Notes under the pieces: model-generated | Told to the model about the DNA's origin: nothing | What the model saw: the letters and a program-made list of their open reading frames with translations, nothing else | The model's database searches: none | Origin: Locusta migratoria | Lineage: Eukaryota; Arthropoda; Insecta; Orthoptera; Acrididae | Assembly: GCA_026315105.1 (NCBI GenBank) | Contig: CM048744.1 | Span: forward strand, 315,649,270-315,713,269 | Length of the DNA stretch: 64,000 bases | Direction of reading: 5' to 3' | Part shown: piece after piece, positions 34,366 through 45,723 of the stretch | Layout of the letters: the number at the start of each line of letters is the position of its first letter | Numbering within the stretch: the stretch's first letter is position 1 | Program-made: the position numbers and the translations under genes

Positions 34366-34574
34366 CGCCGCGGTGGAGTAGCCGAACGCTCTAAGGCGCC
34401 TCGCTGCGGAACGCGCGGTTGCTCGCCGTCGGAGGTTCGAATCCTCCCTAGGGCATGGGTGTGTGTGTTTGTGTGTGTGTGATATCCTTAGGTTAGTTTA
34501 CCTTAGTTTACGTAGTTTGTAAGCTACCGACTGATGACCACGCAGTTTGGTGCCATAGATTTACAAACATTTGA
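34366..34574 (+). mobile_element. SINE family B
   Basis: GCCGCGGTGGAGTAGCCGAA head, B-box, GT-rich spacer, tail to ACATTTGAATTTG. The flanks TTTGGATAATCA and TTTGATAACCA are a plausible diverged target duplication. Confidence 0.88.
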
Positions 34575-35119
34575 ATTTGATAACCAGTTCATCAACCGCA
34601 CGTCACGTACAGTGGCATATTAGTCTCACGACGACGTGTCTGTGGCAGACAGAATCGCTGATTTCTGAGCGCCTTTGAAGGTGGCCACACGCCCTCCGCT
34701 GAGTCCGGGATAAGGACCGCAAAGCTCCGCAGCTTGGGCGACCTGTGGCGGCGCGCCGCTCAGAAGTTGTCGGCGGCAAGTGGCGCTGGCGGCCGCAGAG
34801 CGCGGTAACTTTCTGATCACGCGGCCGCGCGGGGTGACTCGCTAACAACTCAAAGTCCGCCGCTCCCTGGAGCACTCTTCCGCCAGCCGGAGTCGTTAGC
34901 CGCTTCCAGCTGCCAGCGCCAGCTGTCTCCACAAAAGGGCCGCCCACAAAGCGGACACATGTTGCCCGCCACAATCGAGTCCGTCATCCTCGTATATTTC
35001 ACTTCATGGTTGACGGATCAGTCTCAGCGGGAGCCTCTGTATTAATACCCAACAAAGCGTAAAGAGTCACACTACATCAGGTGCGAAACAGTGAATTGTA
35101 TTCTGCGAAACAAGTTTGA
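34575..35119. other. GC-rich island (about 34620-34970) and spacer
   Basis: CpG-rich block with a 123-codon minus frame (34603-34974) that matches no family I know. Undecided between exon, promoter and composition effect. Confidence 0.45.
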
Positions 35120-36010
35120 TGGGTTGAGTACAATGATGTAACTGAAATTACACCCCCCCCCCTCCGCCAGAGTGTCCGTATGTTTGTACGTGTTGCATAC
35201 AAATCTACAGTTTTGTTCCAGTCTTTATGAAATTTTGTACACGTAAGCTTCAATCCACGAGGACGGTCGCCGTAAGTCTAAGAATCACATACATTATATA
35301 GTTCACGAGATATGACGTCATAAACGATGAGATGCGCGAAAAACTGCTGCATTTATCTACAATGATGCTCATTTTCACCTAAACCACTGGACCGATTTCA
35401 ACCAAATTTGGTACACACATTCCTTATCGTGAGGTAATAATTGCTATAGGGCTAAGAATCACATACGACACATGGTTTAAGAGATATGACGTCATAAACA
35501 ATAGAAATCGTAAGAAACTACCACATAATCAGGCGAGACTTTAAAAATACGCCGTATTTTGCGAGTACTTAGCGACTTGGAACTAACGTTAAACATAATT
35601 TAAAACATTTATTAAACTACTTCTCGCTGGCAACCATACCAAAATGATGAAAGGAAAAAAGTTTCTCGCTTACTACTTTTCCGCTGTTCATGGAGTAAAA
35701 CTACGGCATACTGTATGACGTTACAATTTGTAATTTCTACACCACAAATTGTAGCCTCAGGAAATTTTTCAGACAGTAAACACACATATGGTTCAGTGTA
35801 CCTTCTAAATGTAACACAGTACGACGCGTAGCCCATTCTATAGGAGCACAAAAACAATAGCTTTCATGGGAAACCACCCCTTCACGCACCAAGTTTTAAT
35901 CCATTTCTCTTTTACTACAAACTGTACAGCCCTTACACAAATGAATATAAACCTGAAAAATGGCAGGAATAAAGAGATAAATACCCGGGCGACGCCGGGT
36001 TTTCAGCTAG
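35120..36010. mobile_element. Non-autonomous Helitron candidate, 3' end at 36010
   Basis: The 3' end reads CCCGGGCGACGCCGGG (a GC hairpin), TTTTCAG, then CTAG (36007-36010) followed by T, the Helitron signature of a hairpin about 10 bases before CTRR with insertion between A and T. Inside, two direct copies of about 174 bp (landmark CTAAGAATCACATA at 35278 and 35452; GAGATATGACGTCATAAAC at 35307 and 35481) give the internal tandem typical of such elements. The 5' TC end was not located, and there is no Rep/helicase coding sequence. A mariner-like element starts directly after it. Confidence 0.7.
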
Positions 36011-36769
36011 TAAGGTGTTACAAAAAGGTACGCCACACTTTCAGGAAACATTCCTCAAACACAAAGAAAGAAAATATGTTCTTGAAGATGTGATCGGAAA
36101 CGCTTAATTTCCATGTTAGAGCTCATTTTAGTATTTTTTCCTCCTACGCTCACTGGAGCACGTTATCATGATTTCATACGGGATACTCTACTTGTGCTGC
36201 CAGAACGTGTGCCTTTACAAGTACGATACAACATGTGGTTCATGTACGATGGAGCTCCTGTACATTTCAGTCGACGCTTCTCAACAACAGATTCGGTGAC
36301 AGATGGATTAGCAGACGCGGACCAATTCCATGGCCTCCACGCTGTCCTGACCTCAACCCTGTTGACTTTCATTTAGGGGGCATTTGAAAGCTCTTGTCTA
36401 CGCAACCCCGTTACGAAATATAGAGACTCTTCGTGCTCGTATAGTGGACGGCTGTGATACAATACGCCATTCTCCAGGGCTGCATCAGCGCATCATGGAT
36501 TCCATGCGACGGAGGGTGGATGCATGTACCCTCGCTAACAGAGGACTTTTGAACATTTCCTGTAACAAAGTGCTTGAAGTCACGCTGCTACGTTCTGTTG
36601 TTGTGTGCTTCCATTCCATGATTAATGTAATTTGAAGAGATGTAATAAAATAAGCTCTAACATGGAAATTAAGCGTTTCCGGACACATGTCAACGTAACA
36701 TATTTTCTCTTTTTGTGTGTGAGTAATGTTTCCTGAAAGATTGGTCGTACCTTTTTGTAACACCCAGTG
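36006..36769 (+). mobile_element. mariner-like element (family M1), internally deleted
   Basis: The ends carry GGTGTTACAAAAAGGTACG (left, from 36014) and its inverse (right, to 36764), part of terminal repeats exceeding 100 bp that include TTTCAGGAAACATTCCTC and AATTTCCATGTTAGAGCTC. Between them are only transposase pieces in changing frames: RYHDFIRDT, LQVRYNMWFMYDGAPVHFSR (catalytic Asp in YDGA), then a decayed DDE end near 36630. The N-terminal half is gone. Other M1 copies: 38203-39428 and 42533-43119. Confidence 0.85.
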
Positions 36770-37198
36770 TACTTGATGACTGTTGACGTTATCAATATTC
36801 GACTAGTTCAAAGCTTGATGTTTTGTTTTATGATTTGATGTTAAAGAGTTCATCATAATGTGGCAAAGTTAGCTAATTCTTGATGTCATTTGAATAAAAT
36901 ATGTGTGCTGGCGTCAGATGGGAAACCAGTCGTTCACAATCAGTGCTCTCATCGATTTCGATGTTTCTTCGGTTTTACTTTGCATTACAGCCCTGCACAC
37001 GCCAGGATACCCTTCTTTGGTCCACATTACTTAATGTTTCCTCTCGAATTTTACTGCTTAGATACGTAGCAAAACGGCTTTGTTCATCCTAGATGGTGAG
37101 ACAACGGGCTCCCTGTAAAGCGGTGGCTCAAATGAAGAAACGTACAAGTTTATTGATATTACCTCACATTTTATGTTTTGGAGGCGATCTGGTAGTTT
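36770..37198. other. Spacer, nothing recognised
   Basis: No element ends or coding family seen. Confidence 0.5.
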
Positions 37199-37461
37199 AA
37201 TATTCTTCAAAAATGAAACACCAACATCGCGAATGAATTATTTATGTAACGACAACCGTTTTGTGTTGTTTTAATTTTTGTATTTTTTGTATGTTGACTA
37301 CGTGCTAAGTTGCACTTATTATTTTATCTTCATTTTTTCAATAAGATGACCAGCTTACAAAATGGATATGACTAGATGATGGTGGCGCAATCCTCCGGAA
37401 CCGCTGTCATTAAATAAATAATAAATTCGCAATCTTAGCGTTTCATTTTTGAAGAATATTG
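37199..37461. repeat. CGGTTT-type foldback repeat
   Basis: The left start AATATTCTTCAAAAATGAAAC returns inverted at the right end as GTTTCATTTTTGAAGAATATT, and further inward ATCGCGAATGAATTATTTA pairs with TAAATAATAAATTCGCAAT. About 60-bp arms around a 130-bp middle. Confidence 0.8.
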
Positions 37462-37493
37462 TACAAGTTTATATTCCATTACTAAATAATATA

Positions 37494-38200
37494 CGAATCG
37501 CGTCCAGAAAGTAAGTTCCGTTTGGAAATAAAATGAAATTTTACACAGATACATAAGAAATTTTTATTGCACAAAATTCTACAACTCTTAAACCACTTTT
37601 CCACGTAACTGCCGAAATTTTGCAGGCATTTGTCATAGCGTGGCACCAGGTTTTTGTATACCTTCTTCATAGAAATCTGCCGCCTGTGTCTTCCACCAGT
37701 TGGAAACAGTTTCTTTCATGCATCAGTGTGAAATTTGGGGGAAGTCCATAGTGAGAGCACTAATTGTAAACCTACGGTTTTCCTGGATCTTGTCATCAAT
37801 CGCGTAAACCAGTTATTCTGTAACCAAAGGTGGACGCCCACTTCGTTCTTCATCGTGCACATCCCTACGCCCTCCATTGAACTGTCGGACCCATCTTCTC
37901 ACCATCGAATCACTCATCGCATGTGGTCCGTAAACATCGCAAATTTACCGATAAATTTCACTTGGTTTCCTTTCCTCTCATTAAGAAACCGAATCACCGA
38001 TCTGACTTCACAGGCGGCGGGAGTTTCAATCAACGCCGACATTTCAAACAAGCACAACATAGCGTACGTAACTGACAGCGATCTCCAAAAGGCGCACGTT
38101 CTTCTCCTTGATACATATCGTCTACAGCGCATGTGCGGAACAATCGCAGTGCTGCAGCGGAGATAAATTGAAACGGAACTTACTTTCTGGACGGGCTTCG
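37494..38200 (-). mobile_element. mariner element (second family), N- and C-terminal ends fused by deletion
   Basis: Inverted ends CGTCCAGAAAGTAAGTTCCG (from 37500) and its inverse (to about 38194), with TA outside both (37492-37493 and 38201-38202). On the minus strand the N-terminal transposase region reads ACEVRSVIRFLNERKG (HTH) near 38030, then passes through stops. The C-terminal end reads YDKCLQNFGSYVEKW near 37620. The middle DDE core is missing, so the element is non-autonomous. Confidence 0.85.
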
Positions 38201-38366
38201 TATATATACACAGGGTGTTACAAAAAGGTACGGCCAAACTTTTAAACATTCCTCACACAAAAAGAAAGAAAATATGTTATGTGGACATGACGGAAGCGCT
38301 TAATTTCCATGTTAGAGCTCATTTTAGTATTTCTTCCACCTACGCTCACTGGAGCACGTTATCATG

Positions 38367-38779
38367 TTCAAATGTTTGTTAAGCTTATGGGAGTTAACTA
38401 CGGGGTCATCAGTTCCTAAACTTACAAACTACTTATGAACTCCTTACGGCCGGCCGCGTTGGCCGAGAGGATTGAGGCGCTACAGTCACGGTCTGCACGG
38501 CCACTACGGTCGGGGGTTCGAATCTCCCCTCCTGCATGGATATTTGTGCCGTCTTTAGTCTTAGTTAGTTCAAGTTAGTTCATACGTAGTTTGTAGGTTT
38601 AGGGACTGATGACCCCGTAGTTAAGTCCCATAGACTCTACAAACATTTGAATATTTGAACTACTTACGAACTAGGACGGCACAAATAACCATGCCCGATC
38701 GGAGATTCGAACCCCCGGTCGTAGTGACCGTGCAGACCGTGACTGGAGCGCCTCAGTCCCTTCAGCTACCGCGGCCGGC
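38367..38779 (-). mobile_element. SINE family A, interrupted by another SINE
   Basis: Minus-strand copy in two parts, 38367-38447 and 38657-38779, ending GCGGCCGG. Its outer target duplication GCACGTTATCATG is perfect (38354-38366 and 38780-38792) and belongs to the mariner sequence. Confidence 0.92.
38448..38656 (+). mobile_element. SINE family A nested inside a SINE
   Basis: Plus-strand complete copy within the minus-strand SINE. Flanked by GAACTCCTTAC (38437-38447) and GAACTACTTAC (38657-38667), a target duplication with one mismatch. This gives the order mariner, then SINE, then SINE. Confidence 0.92.
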
Positions 38780-38988
38780 GCACGTTATCATGATTTCATA
38801 TGGGATACTCTACTGTGCTGCTAGAACATGTGCCTTTACAAGTACGACACAACATGTGGTTCAGCACGATGGAGCTCCTGCACATTTCAGTCGATGTGTT
38901 CGTACGCTTCTCAACAACAGATTCGGTGACCAATTGATTGATAGAGGCGGACCAATTCCATGGCCTCCACACTCTCCTGACCTCAACC

Positions 38989-39185
38989 AATGTTCCAATG
39001 TTTGTACAGCTTATGGGACTTAACTACGGGGTCATCAGTCCCTAAACTTACAAACTAATTATGGACTACTTACGAACTAGGACGGCACAAATATCCATGC
39101 CCGAGGGGGGATTCGAACCCCCGTCCGTAGTGGCCCTGCAGACCGTGACTGGAGCGCCTCAGTCTCCTCGGCCACCGCGGCCGGC
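38989..39185 (-). mobile_element. SINE family A
   Basis: Minus-strand copy with perfect duplication GACCTCAACC at 38979-38988 and 39186-39195, cutting the mariner DDE region. Confidence 0.94.
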
Positions 39186-39431
39186 GACCTCAACCCTCTT
39201 GACTTTCATGTATGGGGGCATTTGAAAGCTCTTGTCTACGCAACCCCGGCACCAAATGTAGAGATTCTTCGTGCTCGGCTGTGATACAATATGCCATTCT
39301 CCAAGGCTCCATCAGCTCATCGGGGATTCCATGCGACGGAGGGTGGATGCATGTATCCTCGCTAACGAAAGACATTTTGAACATTTCCTGTAACAAAGTG
39401 TTTGAAGTCACGCGGGTACGTTCTGTTGCTG

Positions 39432-39675
39432 CAGAAGACATCCCCAAAGTGGCGAAGTGCACTCAGAACATGAAGGAGCGTCGTATAGAAAGGCGATATT
39501 GAATGCGCTCTCTACATCGCCTAAAAAGCAGTGAACATCCGAAGATTGGTTTGATCACCACATTGCTTTACTAGGAATATTCCTATTTGGAGGTGTTATA
39601 CAAGTATATATACGGCGTTCCCTCACGTTCTGATCACATGTCGCCACTTTACTTCTGAGGATGTCTTCCACAGCA
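39432..39675. repeat. Inverted repeat at the mariner break
   Basis: GAAGACATCCCCAAAGTGGCGAA (first 20: GAAGACATCCCCAAAGTGGC) near 39433 returns inverted near 39640-39670 (GTCGCCACTTTACTTCTGAG, GATGTCTTCC), with the stretch up to about 39485 also pairing. Imperfect arms of about 60 bp with a loop of about 115 bp. Confidence 0.65.
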
Positions 39676-40038
39676 AGAAGATGAAACGTTAGGGAAAAGT
39701 TTTGCAATTCGAGCCCGGAAATTTGGAATGAACGCCAGCAACGAAAGCTTACACTGTAAAACCAACAGTATTCCACCATGATGTCACCATACCCATTTTG
39801 GTGTTGCAGGAGGAATTGAGATTCTTTGATAGAAATAACCTCCTAAATGTGAATTTAGGCGACCATTACTGTAATCAGTAGTGTATAGCACACAACGGTG
39901 AAATTCGAACTTCAGACACAAAATAACTTCGTATGACGCGTTTTGGAATTCATTCATAATGCAGCTCGTAAGCGATTACCACACAACGATATGGCGTCAC
40001 AAGACGCAAAGTTTAAAGGCACATTCCTATTTATGAAA
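39676..40038. other. Spacer, nothing recognised
   Basis: No gene or element end seen. Confidence 0.5.
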
Positions 40039-40213
40039 TATTCAAATGTTTGTCTAGCTTATGGGACTTAACTGCGGGGTAATCAGTCCCTAAACTTACA
40101 AACTACTTATGAAGTACCTTGTACTATAGACGGCACAAACATCCATGCCCGAGCTGTTATTCGCACCACCGATGCCGAACGGCCTCGCGCATCGCAGCAT
40201 AGCGCCTCAATAG
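40039..40213 (-). mobile_element. SINE family A, degraded
   Basis: Minus-strand tail and body (TTCAAATGTTTGTCTAGCTT, CGGCACAAACATCCATGCCC) with a damaged B-box (TTATTCGCACCACCG) and a shortened head near GGGGCCACCAC. No target duplication found. Confidence 0.75.
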
Positions 40214-40364
40214 GGGCCACCACACGTTTTAACCGCACGAATGAGCGCGGCGAGCCTGAACGCGCGCACATCTGTGGTGCTCAGGTGCGTGTACGCGAAA
40301 TTATAGGCACGTTCTTAACCCCGCGCAAGTCTGCGTTGAGATGCGCCACGCACAGAAGTGCGTG

Positions 40365-40784
40365 TAAGGCCGAGTCCTACGTGAGCGACAAAAGCGAGCT
40401 ACAGCATGCGACAGCTTCAAGCGACAAATCTCAACCCATGTATAGTTACGGGACTGTCCTACGTGAGCGACATCTGCAGCGCCGCGTGTCAGACGCGACA
40501 ACGAGCGACGTTTGAATCTCAAATTGCAGTTGTACATATAATTAAGAAGTTTGATTGGGAAAAGAAATGTCCAATAATAACTACCTCGTAAATTTTCTTT
40601 TACACTTTAAAGACGACTGAAGTTCAATTTTTAAATTGTTTCTAATATGAAGTATGTTGTTTTTACTCTGAGTGGTAGTTTGATTTACACAATGATGAAC
40701 GTGTTTTGAACAATTGCATTTGTGTGCTTTTTAAGCATTTGCAGTAACAACATACTTACTAAAGGGAGAGAGCGAGACAGAGAG

Positions 40785-40839
<55 letters not shown>

Positions 40840-41498
40840 ACACTAAGATGTCAGACGAGAAGTGTGTAAAATTACGTTTCTGAATAAAATATCTTGATAT
40901 AATGTTTCATGATATTTCAGTAGGAATTTAAATTGTTTGGTAGGCCTTCAGTGAGATACGTGTATTCGCAATAAAGATGAATTTATTGGTAGAGCCCACA
41001 TCACTACCCCTATACAACGCCAACTGCTAGCAAATTCGTCCAGAATTAAATGATTTACTGTCGTCTTACAATAAGATTTATTTTGTTCGTATTCAGTTGT
41101 TGATGGTTTATAGTCACTCGAGTCGAAAGTATCTGTACATGTTGTATTTGGCTGGTGATCTTCACTGTCTACTTTCATATTTCAAGTTATGAATGAAATA
41201 TTCCACGTACATTCTGCACTTTGTAAATTTAATGCACGGCACTCTTTTTACGTCTTTTTTCCTAGTGTAAATAAAACTTTATTGCCTTACTCTGGAGCTA
41301 CCGTTGTTCTACGGTTTACGGGTGCCAAATATTAGAAACAGCTGATCGGTTCTACTCGCCATCTAGTAGCGAGAAGTTGTCGCTCACGTAGGACACCCGG
41401 CCATGTCGCTGAAAGTCGCTGCTTGTAGCGGCAGTGTCGCGTAGCTGTATGTCGCGCGCTGTCGCTCGCTTTTGTCGCCCACGTAGGACACGGCCTAA
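40365..41498. mobile_element. DNA element with subterminal repeated TCCTACGTG motif
   Basis: The left end (GGCCGAGTCCTACGTGAGCG from about 40368) is the inverse of the right end (CGCCCACGTAGGACACGGCC to 41496), and the similarity runs inward for about 150 bp on each side. Each side holds two copies of the TGTCCTACGTGAGCGACA-type word (about 40374 and 40456; 41379 and 41474), pointing inward. The interior of about 800 bp is AT-rich with a (GA)n/(GATA)n tract and no transposase. Repeated subterminal words look like transposase-binding sites. Superfamily not assigned. Confidence 0.7.
40773..40840. repeat. (GA)n/(GATA)n microsatellite
   Basis: GAGAGATAGATAGATAGATA run followed by (GA)n, within the element above. 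Confidence 0.95.
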
Positions 41499-42532
41499 AG
41501 GGCGAAACCGGCGCCCAGGAACGCGTGTAAGCGCGGCGCATGGAGCTTCGTTAGTTCTGAAATCTTGCGTGGCACGCGCCCAACATGTAGTTAAGTTGCA
41601 GTCGTGTTTCACGCGAAAGCCGATCGAACGCCTGTTGTTACCGCTACAGCAGCGATAGGCATTTATTGAGTACACAGAATTCTTTCGTGCTTTAAAGGAT
41701 GTACAACAAGTATCGACGAAACTATAAAGAATTTATACTTCGTTTTCTTGATTGATGAAGCTTTCTAATTGACCGAAAATTTTGAAAAACCTTATTCTGA
41801 ACGTGAATTAGATCACTACAGATTTTCACTTGCTATAATTGTCGTGGAAAATGTTTCTGGTATAATTATGTCGCGATTGCGAATGCTGCATACGACAATC
41901 AAAATGAAAGGGGGAAAAATAAATTTCACTTGTGCCATGTGTGTGCTGCGCAATATTTTACGTAGACGAAGAAAAGTCTACATTTCTACTACAACACTAG
42001 ACGGTACATAAGGGTGGCTAGTGTAAGCTTGCAGTCTGCTGCAGTGTCAAAACCTCCAATAATTAGCGTTAAAGACAATCGAGAAGATTATAAGACATTT
42101 TGTAGCCTAACTTGTATTGCATAAAAAAAATTTGTTTAGTAAACGATGTCCTCTTGTTGTCATATTTTTCTGGAAGTTATAATGTTGTAAAGTCACTCTA
42201 CTTACTGTACATTAACTATGTAAATACATAACTGTTACTCATTTTTTTCACGTAGTTTTTCACTGTGTTGACTACCCCCATTACATCCACATTGACCTCA
42301 TCGCTGTATTCCTTATCAGTTCCATTATCATCTTCACAGTCAGTTTCATCCACACCACCAGATACGTCCATGTTTGAACAACATGTACTTGGCAGCCCCT
42401 GATCCACAGTAAATAAAAGCAAGTTGTTGAACTATAAGGAAGGCACATACGTTTCATGTAGTGACCTGCCACTACGTTTCCTGTCGCACACTTTCTTCAT
42501 TTCCTTTCTTTAGAAAGGAGCCCCGTAACGAT
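41499..42532. other. Spacer, nothing recognised
   Basis: The first 150 bp remain GC-rich; the rest is AT-rich. The minus frame 42216-42422 (acidic, Asp/Glu-rich) matches nothing I know. Confidence 0.5.
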
Positions 42533-43119
42533 TATTGTTACAAAAAGGTACGGACAAACATTCAGAAAACATTCCTCACACACAAAGAAAGAAAATATGT
42601 TATGTCGACATGTTAGAACATTTTATTACTTCTCTTCAAATCACATTAATCATTGAATGGAAACACACAGCATCGGAACGTACCAGCGTGACTTCAAACT
42701 CTTTGTCACAGGAAATGTTCAAAGTGTCCTCCGTTAGCCAGGATACATGCATCCTCCCTCCGTTGCATGGAATCCCTGATGCGCTGATGCAGCCCTGGAG
42801 AATGGTGTATTGCATCACAGCGTCCACAATACGAGCACGAAGAGTCTTTACATTTGGTACCGGGGTTACGTAGACAAGAGCTTTCAAACGCCCCCATAAA
42901 TGAAAGTCAAGAGAGCATGGAGGCCATGACATTGGTCCGCCTCTGCCAGTCCATCGGTCACCGAATCTGTTGCTGAGAAGCGTACGAACACGTCGATTGA
43001 AATGTGTAGGAGCTCCATCGTGCATGAACCACTTGTTGTGTCGTACTTGTAAACGTACATGTTGTAGCAGCACAGTTGGAGTATTCCGTATGAAATCATG
43101 ATAACGTACTCCAGTGAGG
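42533..43119 (-). mobile_element. mariner-like M1 copy, C-terminal half, best-preserved frame
   Basis: The minus frame 42636-43124 (162 codons) holds VRYHDFIRNTPTVLL, KWFMHDGAPTHFNRRVRTLL (catalytic Asp in HDGA), RGGPMSWPPCSLDFHLWGRL and a C-terminal end near NISCDKEFEVTLVRS. In SLDFHLWG the block that normally carries the third Asp (PDL.PLDF) is shortened by a few residues, leaving one Asp. The 3' terminal repeat (TGTTACAAAAAGGTACGGAC) is present at 42538. The 5' part is cut at about 43119. Confidence 0.85.
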
Positions 43120-43779
43120 CCCAATCAAGACATCAGTAACAATTCCTGCCCAAACGTTCACAGAAAATCTGTGTTGATAACGTGATTGCAGAATTGCGAG
43201 GAAGTACAGGTACATACTAACGAAACAATTGGGTATTTTGACAATTGTCTACACGAAGATTTTGCCTTTAAATTTATAATTTTATAAGCCTTGGATCTTT
43301 CCACAAGCACTGTTGCTCTTTATATATGGTTATAAATTCTGCCAAAGAGTCGTTGGTCCAGCAGTGTGAATCTGCCATTATCGTCCTACCAAGAACAGTG
43401 TACGTAACACTGTAAGAGTGTATGGTAATCGCGCCGCGCACAGTAGGCAGCTAAGAGCAGACAAGAGACGCCAAACGCCAGGTGTGGCGTGTGAAGGCGC
43501 TGGCAGGTTGGGGCGCGCCTAACCGCCGGCTTAACCGCACGCCTGTCTCTTGAATCACGCTGCGTCGACGCGGACGTTCTTGCGCGGTTTAAGAGTGTCC
43601 GTGTGAGGGCCCGTAATGCGCTCGGCCACTACGCCGCGGCTCCGATTTATCGTCCGACCAGCCAACTCACCAGCAAACCAACCAAATTCGTAGCAGCCTC
43701 ACGTTTCGACCAACTGGATCGCCTTCGTCTTCTGGTGTCTGGTGTCTGCTTGAACGACTTTTGTTATTGCGTGTTCGCT
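43120..43779. other. Spacer; GC-rich part 43430-43640
   Basis: No gene recognised. The GC-rich block (GGCGCGCCTAACCGCCGG etc.) resembles the sequence outside the 40365-41498 element in composition (CGCACGAATGAGCGCGG-like words), but no exact relation could be shown by eye. Confidence 0.45.
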
Positions 43780-43985
43780 GTGCAGACAGCAGACCGACGA
43801 TCGCAGGCAGGAAGTTGGTCGGGGAACTCTATACATGATACAATTTGTCGTGTGGACTGAGGGGGGGGGGGGGGGGGGGGGATCGTATGTTGGACGGTCA
43901 GGCCCGACCAACCATCCGACAAGAAAAGTTGGTGGGGAAGTGCCTTCCCAAGTCCAATTTATCGGAACGCCAAAAAATTGGTCCC
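43780..43985 (-). repeat. Dispersed repeat R1, copy 2, with a G21 run
   Basis: Reverse complement of the repeat at 20520-20728 over about 200 bp (ACCAACTTTTCTTGTCGGATG, TTGGTCGGGCCTG, CCGACCAACTTCCTGCCTG), split by an uninterrupted run of 21 G at 43861-43881. Confidence 0.65.
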
Positions 43986-44710
43986 AACAAATTGTAACGT
44001 GTGTAGGGGGCTTTGAAGACATTGGGAGTAGTTCGCGAATATTTGTCAGCATTGCACCTAGTAACGCCATATCTACATGCAGCAATCGCTCACGGGCGGA
44101 AATCTGGTAACAGAATAACTACAAAGATCTTCTGTAAGCAATGAATTTTTCGATGCCTAATGCTTACCTTTCATCTTGGAGTCCTATTCAGTCGTACTGT
44201 TTATTAATTACAAATTCCAAATGGTTGTCCACAACAGTTCTGCAACGCACCATTGCTGACACCAATTCCACTGGCGATAATTTGGTGGTAAACAGAACAA
44301 TGGACGCCTTACTGATAATCTGCTCTGCTGCGTGAAGACTACGCGTAAACACTGATTGTTGTGATACGTTTATTGATCTCTCAGAGTGATCTGTCAAGAG
44401 CACAATGCGCCAGCCATCCCATGCAGTAGCGTACAGAAGTCAGTGAAATCGGTCTATAGTTCCCTCCTGTATCGTGCCTCACAGTTGCATGGCTACATCC
44501 GAAATATTTGTCGATTTGCCTTAAGAATAATCCGCCAAGTCTTCCTCGGTCAAACTTCTGAACGTGCTCGACAGACGCCCGCTGTCTTCTATGAGGTATG
44601 CTGAAGTTGTTTAAGGAAAGCAACTGCTCGAGAAAACAATTCCAGTACGTCTACACAGCGTCTGTTCCCCCTTTACACAGCGCTTCCAGAAGGCACTACT
44701 GTCGCCCGTG
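43986..44710. other. Spacer; possible RT scrap near 44420-44460
   Basis: The minus frame 44381-44623 contains GGNYRPISLTSVRYC, which looks like the start of an RT core from a non-LTR element. Nothing around it supports the assignment, so it may be a short LINE scrap or chance. Confidence 0.35.
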
Positions 44711-44920
44711 GCCGGCCGCGGTGGCCGAGGGGACTGAGGCGCTCCAGTCACGGTCTGCACGGCCACTACGGTCGGGGGTTCGAATCCCCCCTCGGGCATG
44801 GATATTTGTGCTGTCCTTAGGATAAGCTAGTTGATAAGTAGTTTGTAAGATTAGGGACTGATAACCCCGTAGTTAAGTCCCATAAGCTTAACAAACATTT
44901 AAAAAAAAAAAAAAAAAAAA
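44711..44920 (+). mobile_element. SINE family A with A20 tail
   Basis: Complete copy ending in a run of about 20 A (44901-44920). Perfect 11-bp duplication TGTCGCCCGTG at 44700-44710 and 44921-44931. The long clean tail suggests a recent insertion. Confidence 0.95.
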
Positions 44921-44931
44921 TGTCGCCCGTG

Positions 44932-45512
44932 ATGTGAGCTTGCGCTGGAATGCAGATCATGTGCAGCACTCGTCGCGGCAAATGTCACCTGATTTTCATA
45001 CATCGTTCAAGGTGTTCCGTTTTGGGTGCCCAACTGCAATAAACGACGCTTGGCGATCAAAGATCACAACATCTAGTTACCTGTTTACACCTCTGCCCAT
45101 GTATCACCTCTTCACAAGCGGCTATTTCTCTGAGGTACTGAAATACTCCTTTTCCTAATGTTCTCCTCTTCGTAGGACTATTTCGACGTACTACTGTTTT
45201 CATTCTGCTTCTATAAGTCCACCTAACCACCACTGGCTCTACGTATTTCACTGCAGAGGCTCTCTTTGCGATCGATCAGCCGGTGGATGCTTCCTCATTT
45301 CCAAAGACTGCAGTAAGCTTCAAGTTCGCGACCCCGGGAATATTGAGTTGCGATGTGCAACTGAAAATTTAAATAAAATGAGACATGCCCAAAATTTATA
45401 ATGTGTCAAATCATGCTTCACCTGCAGACATCGCTTAATTTGGTACTGGTAGCAAACTCGTACATGGATGAAATTAAGTTATACACGACAAACATTTAAA
45501 TACTTGAAGTAT
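44932..45512. other. Spacer, nothing recognised
   Basis: No coding family or element end seen. Confidence 0.5.
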
Positions 45513-45712
45513 CAAAATGTTCAAATGTTTGTATAGCATATGGGACTTAACTACGGGGTCATCAGTCCCTAAACTTACAAACTACTTACGAACCAGCTAA
45601 CACTAAGGACGGCGCAAATATCCATGCCCAAGGGGGCATTCGAACCCCCGACCGTTGTGACCGTGCAGACCGTGACTGGAGCGCCTCAGTCCCCTCAGCC
45701 ACCGCGGCCGGC
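45513..45712 (-). mobile_element. SINE family A
   Basis: Minus-strand copy. Duplication ACTTGAAGTAT (45502-45512) against ACTTGAGGTAT (45713-45723). Confidence 0.93.
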
Positions 45713-45723
45713 ACTTGAGGTAT

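Larger units (their letters stand above)
38203..39428 (+). mobile_element. mariner-like M1 copy split by nested SINEs, 3' truncated
   Basis: It starts with CACAGGGTGTTACAAAAAGG directly beside the previous element. The body is interrupted at 38367-38779 and 38989-39185 by SINEs. Joined in order, the pieces follow M1: RHNMWF, HDGAPAHFSRCVRTLLNNRF (catalytic Asp in HDGA), IDRGGPIPWPPHSPDL, then a decayed end to about 39428. The 3' terminal repeat is missing; a palindromic repeat starts there instead. Confidence 0.85.

Noticed and set aside
44711..44785. tRNA gene (A-box and B-box, tRNA-like head)
   Set aside because: The head is followed by the SINE body and tail, has target duplications and recurs many times; it is a SINE head, not a functional tRNA. 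The same applies to the other SINE heads.
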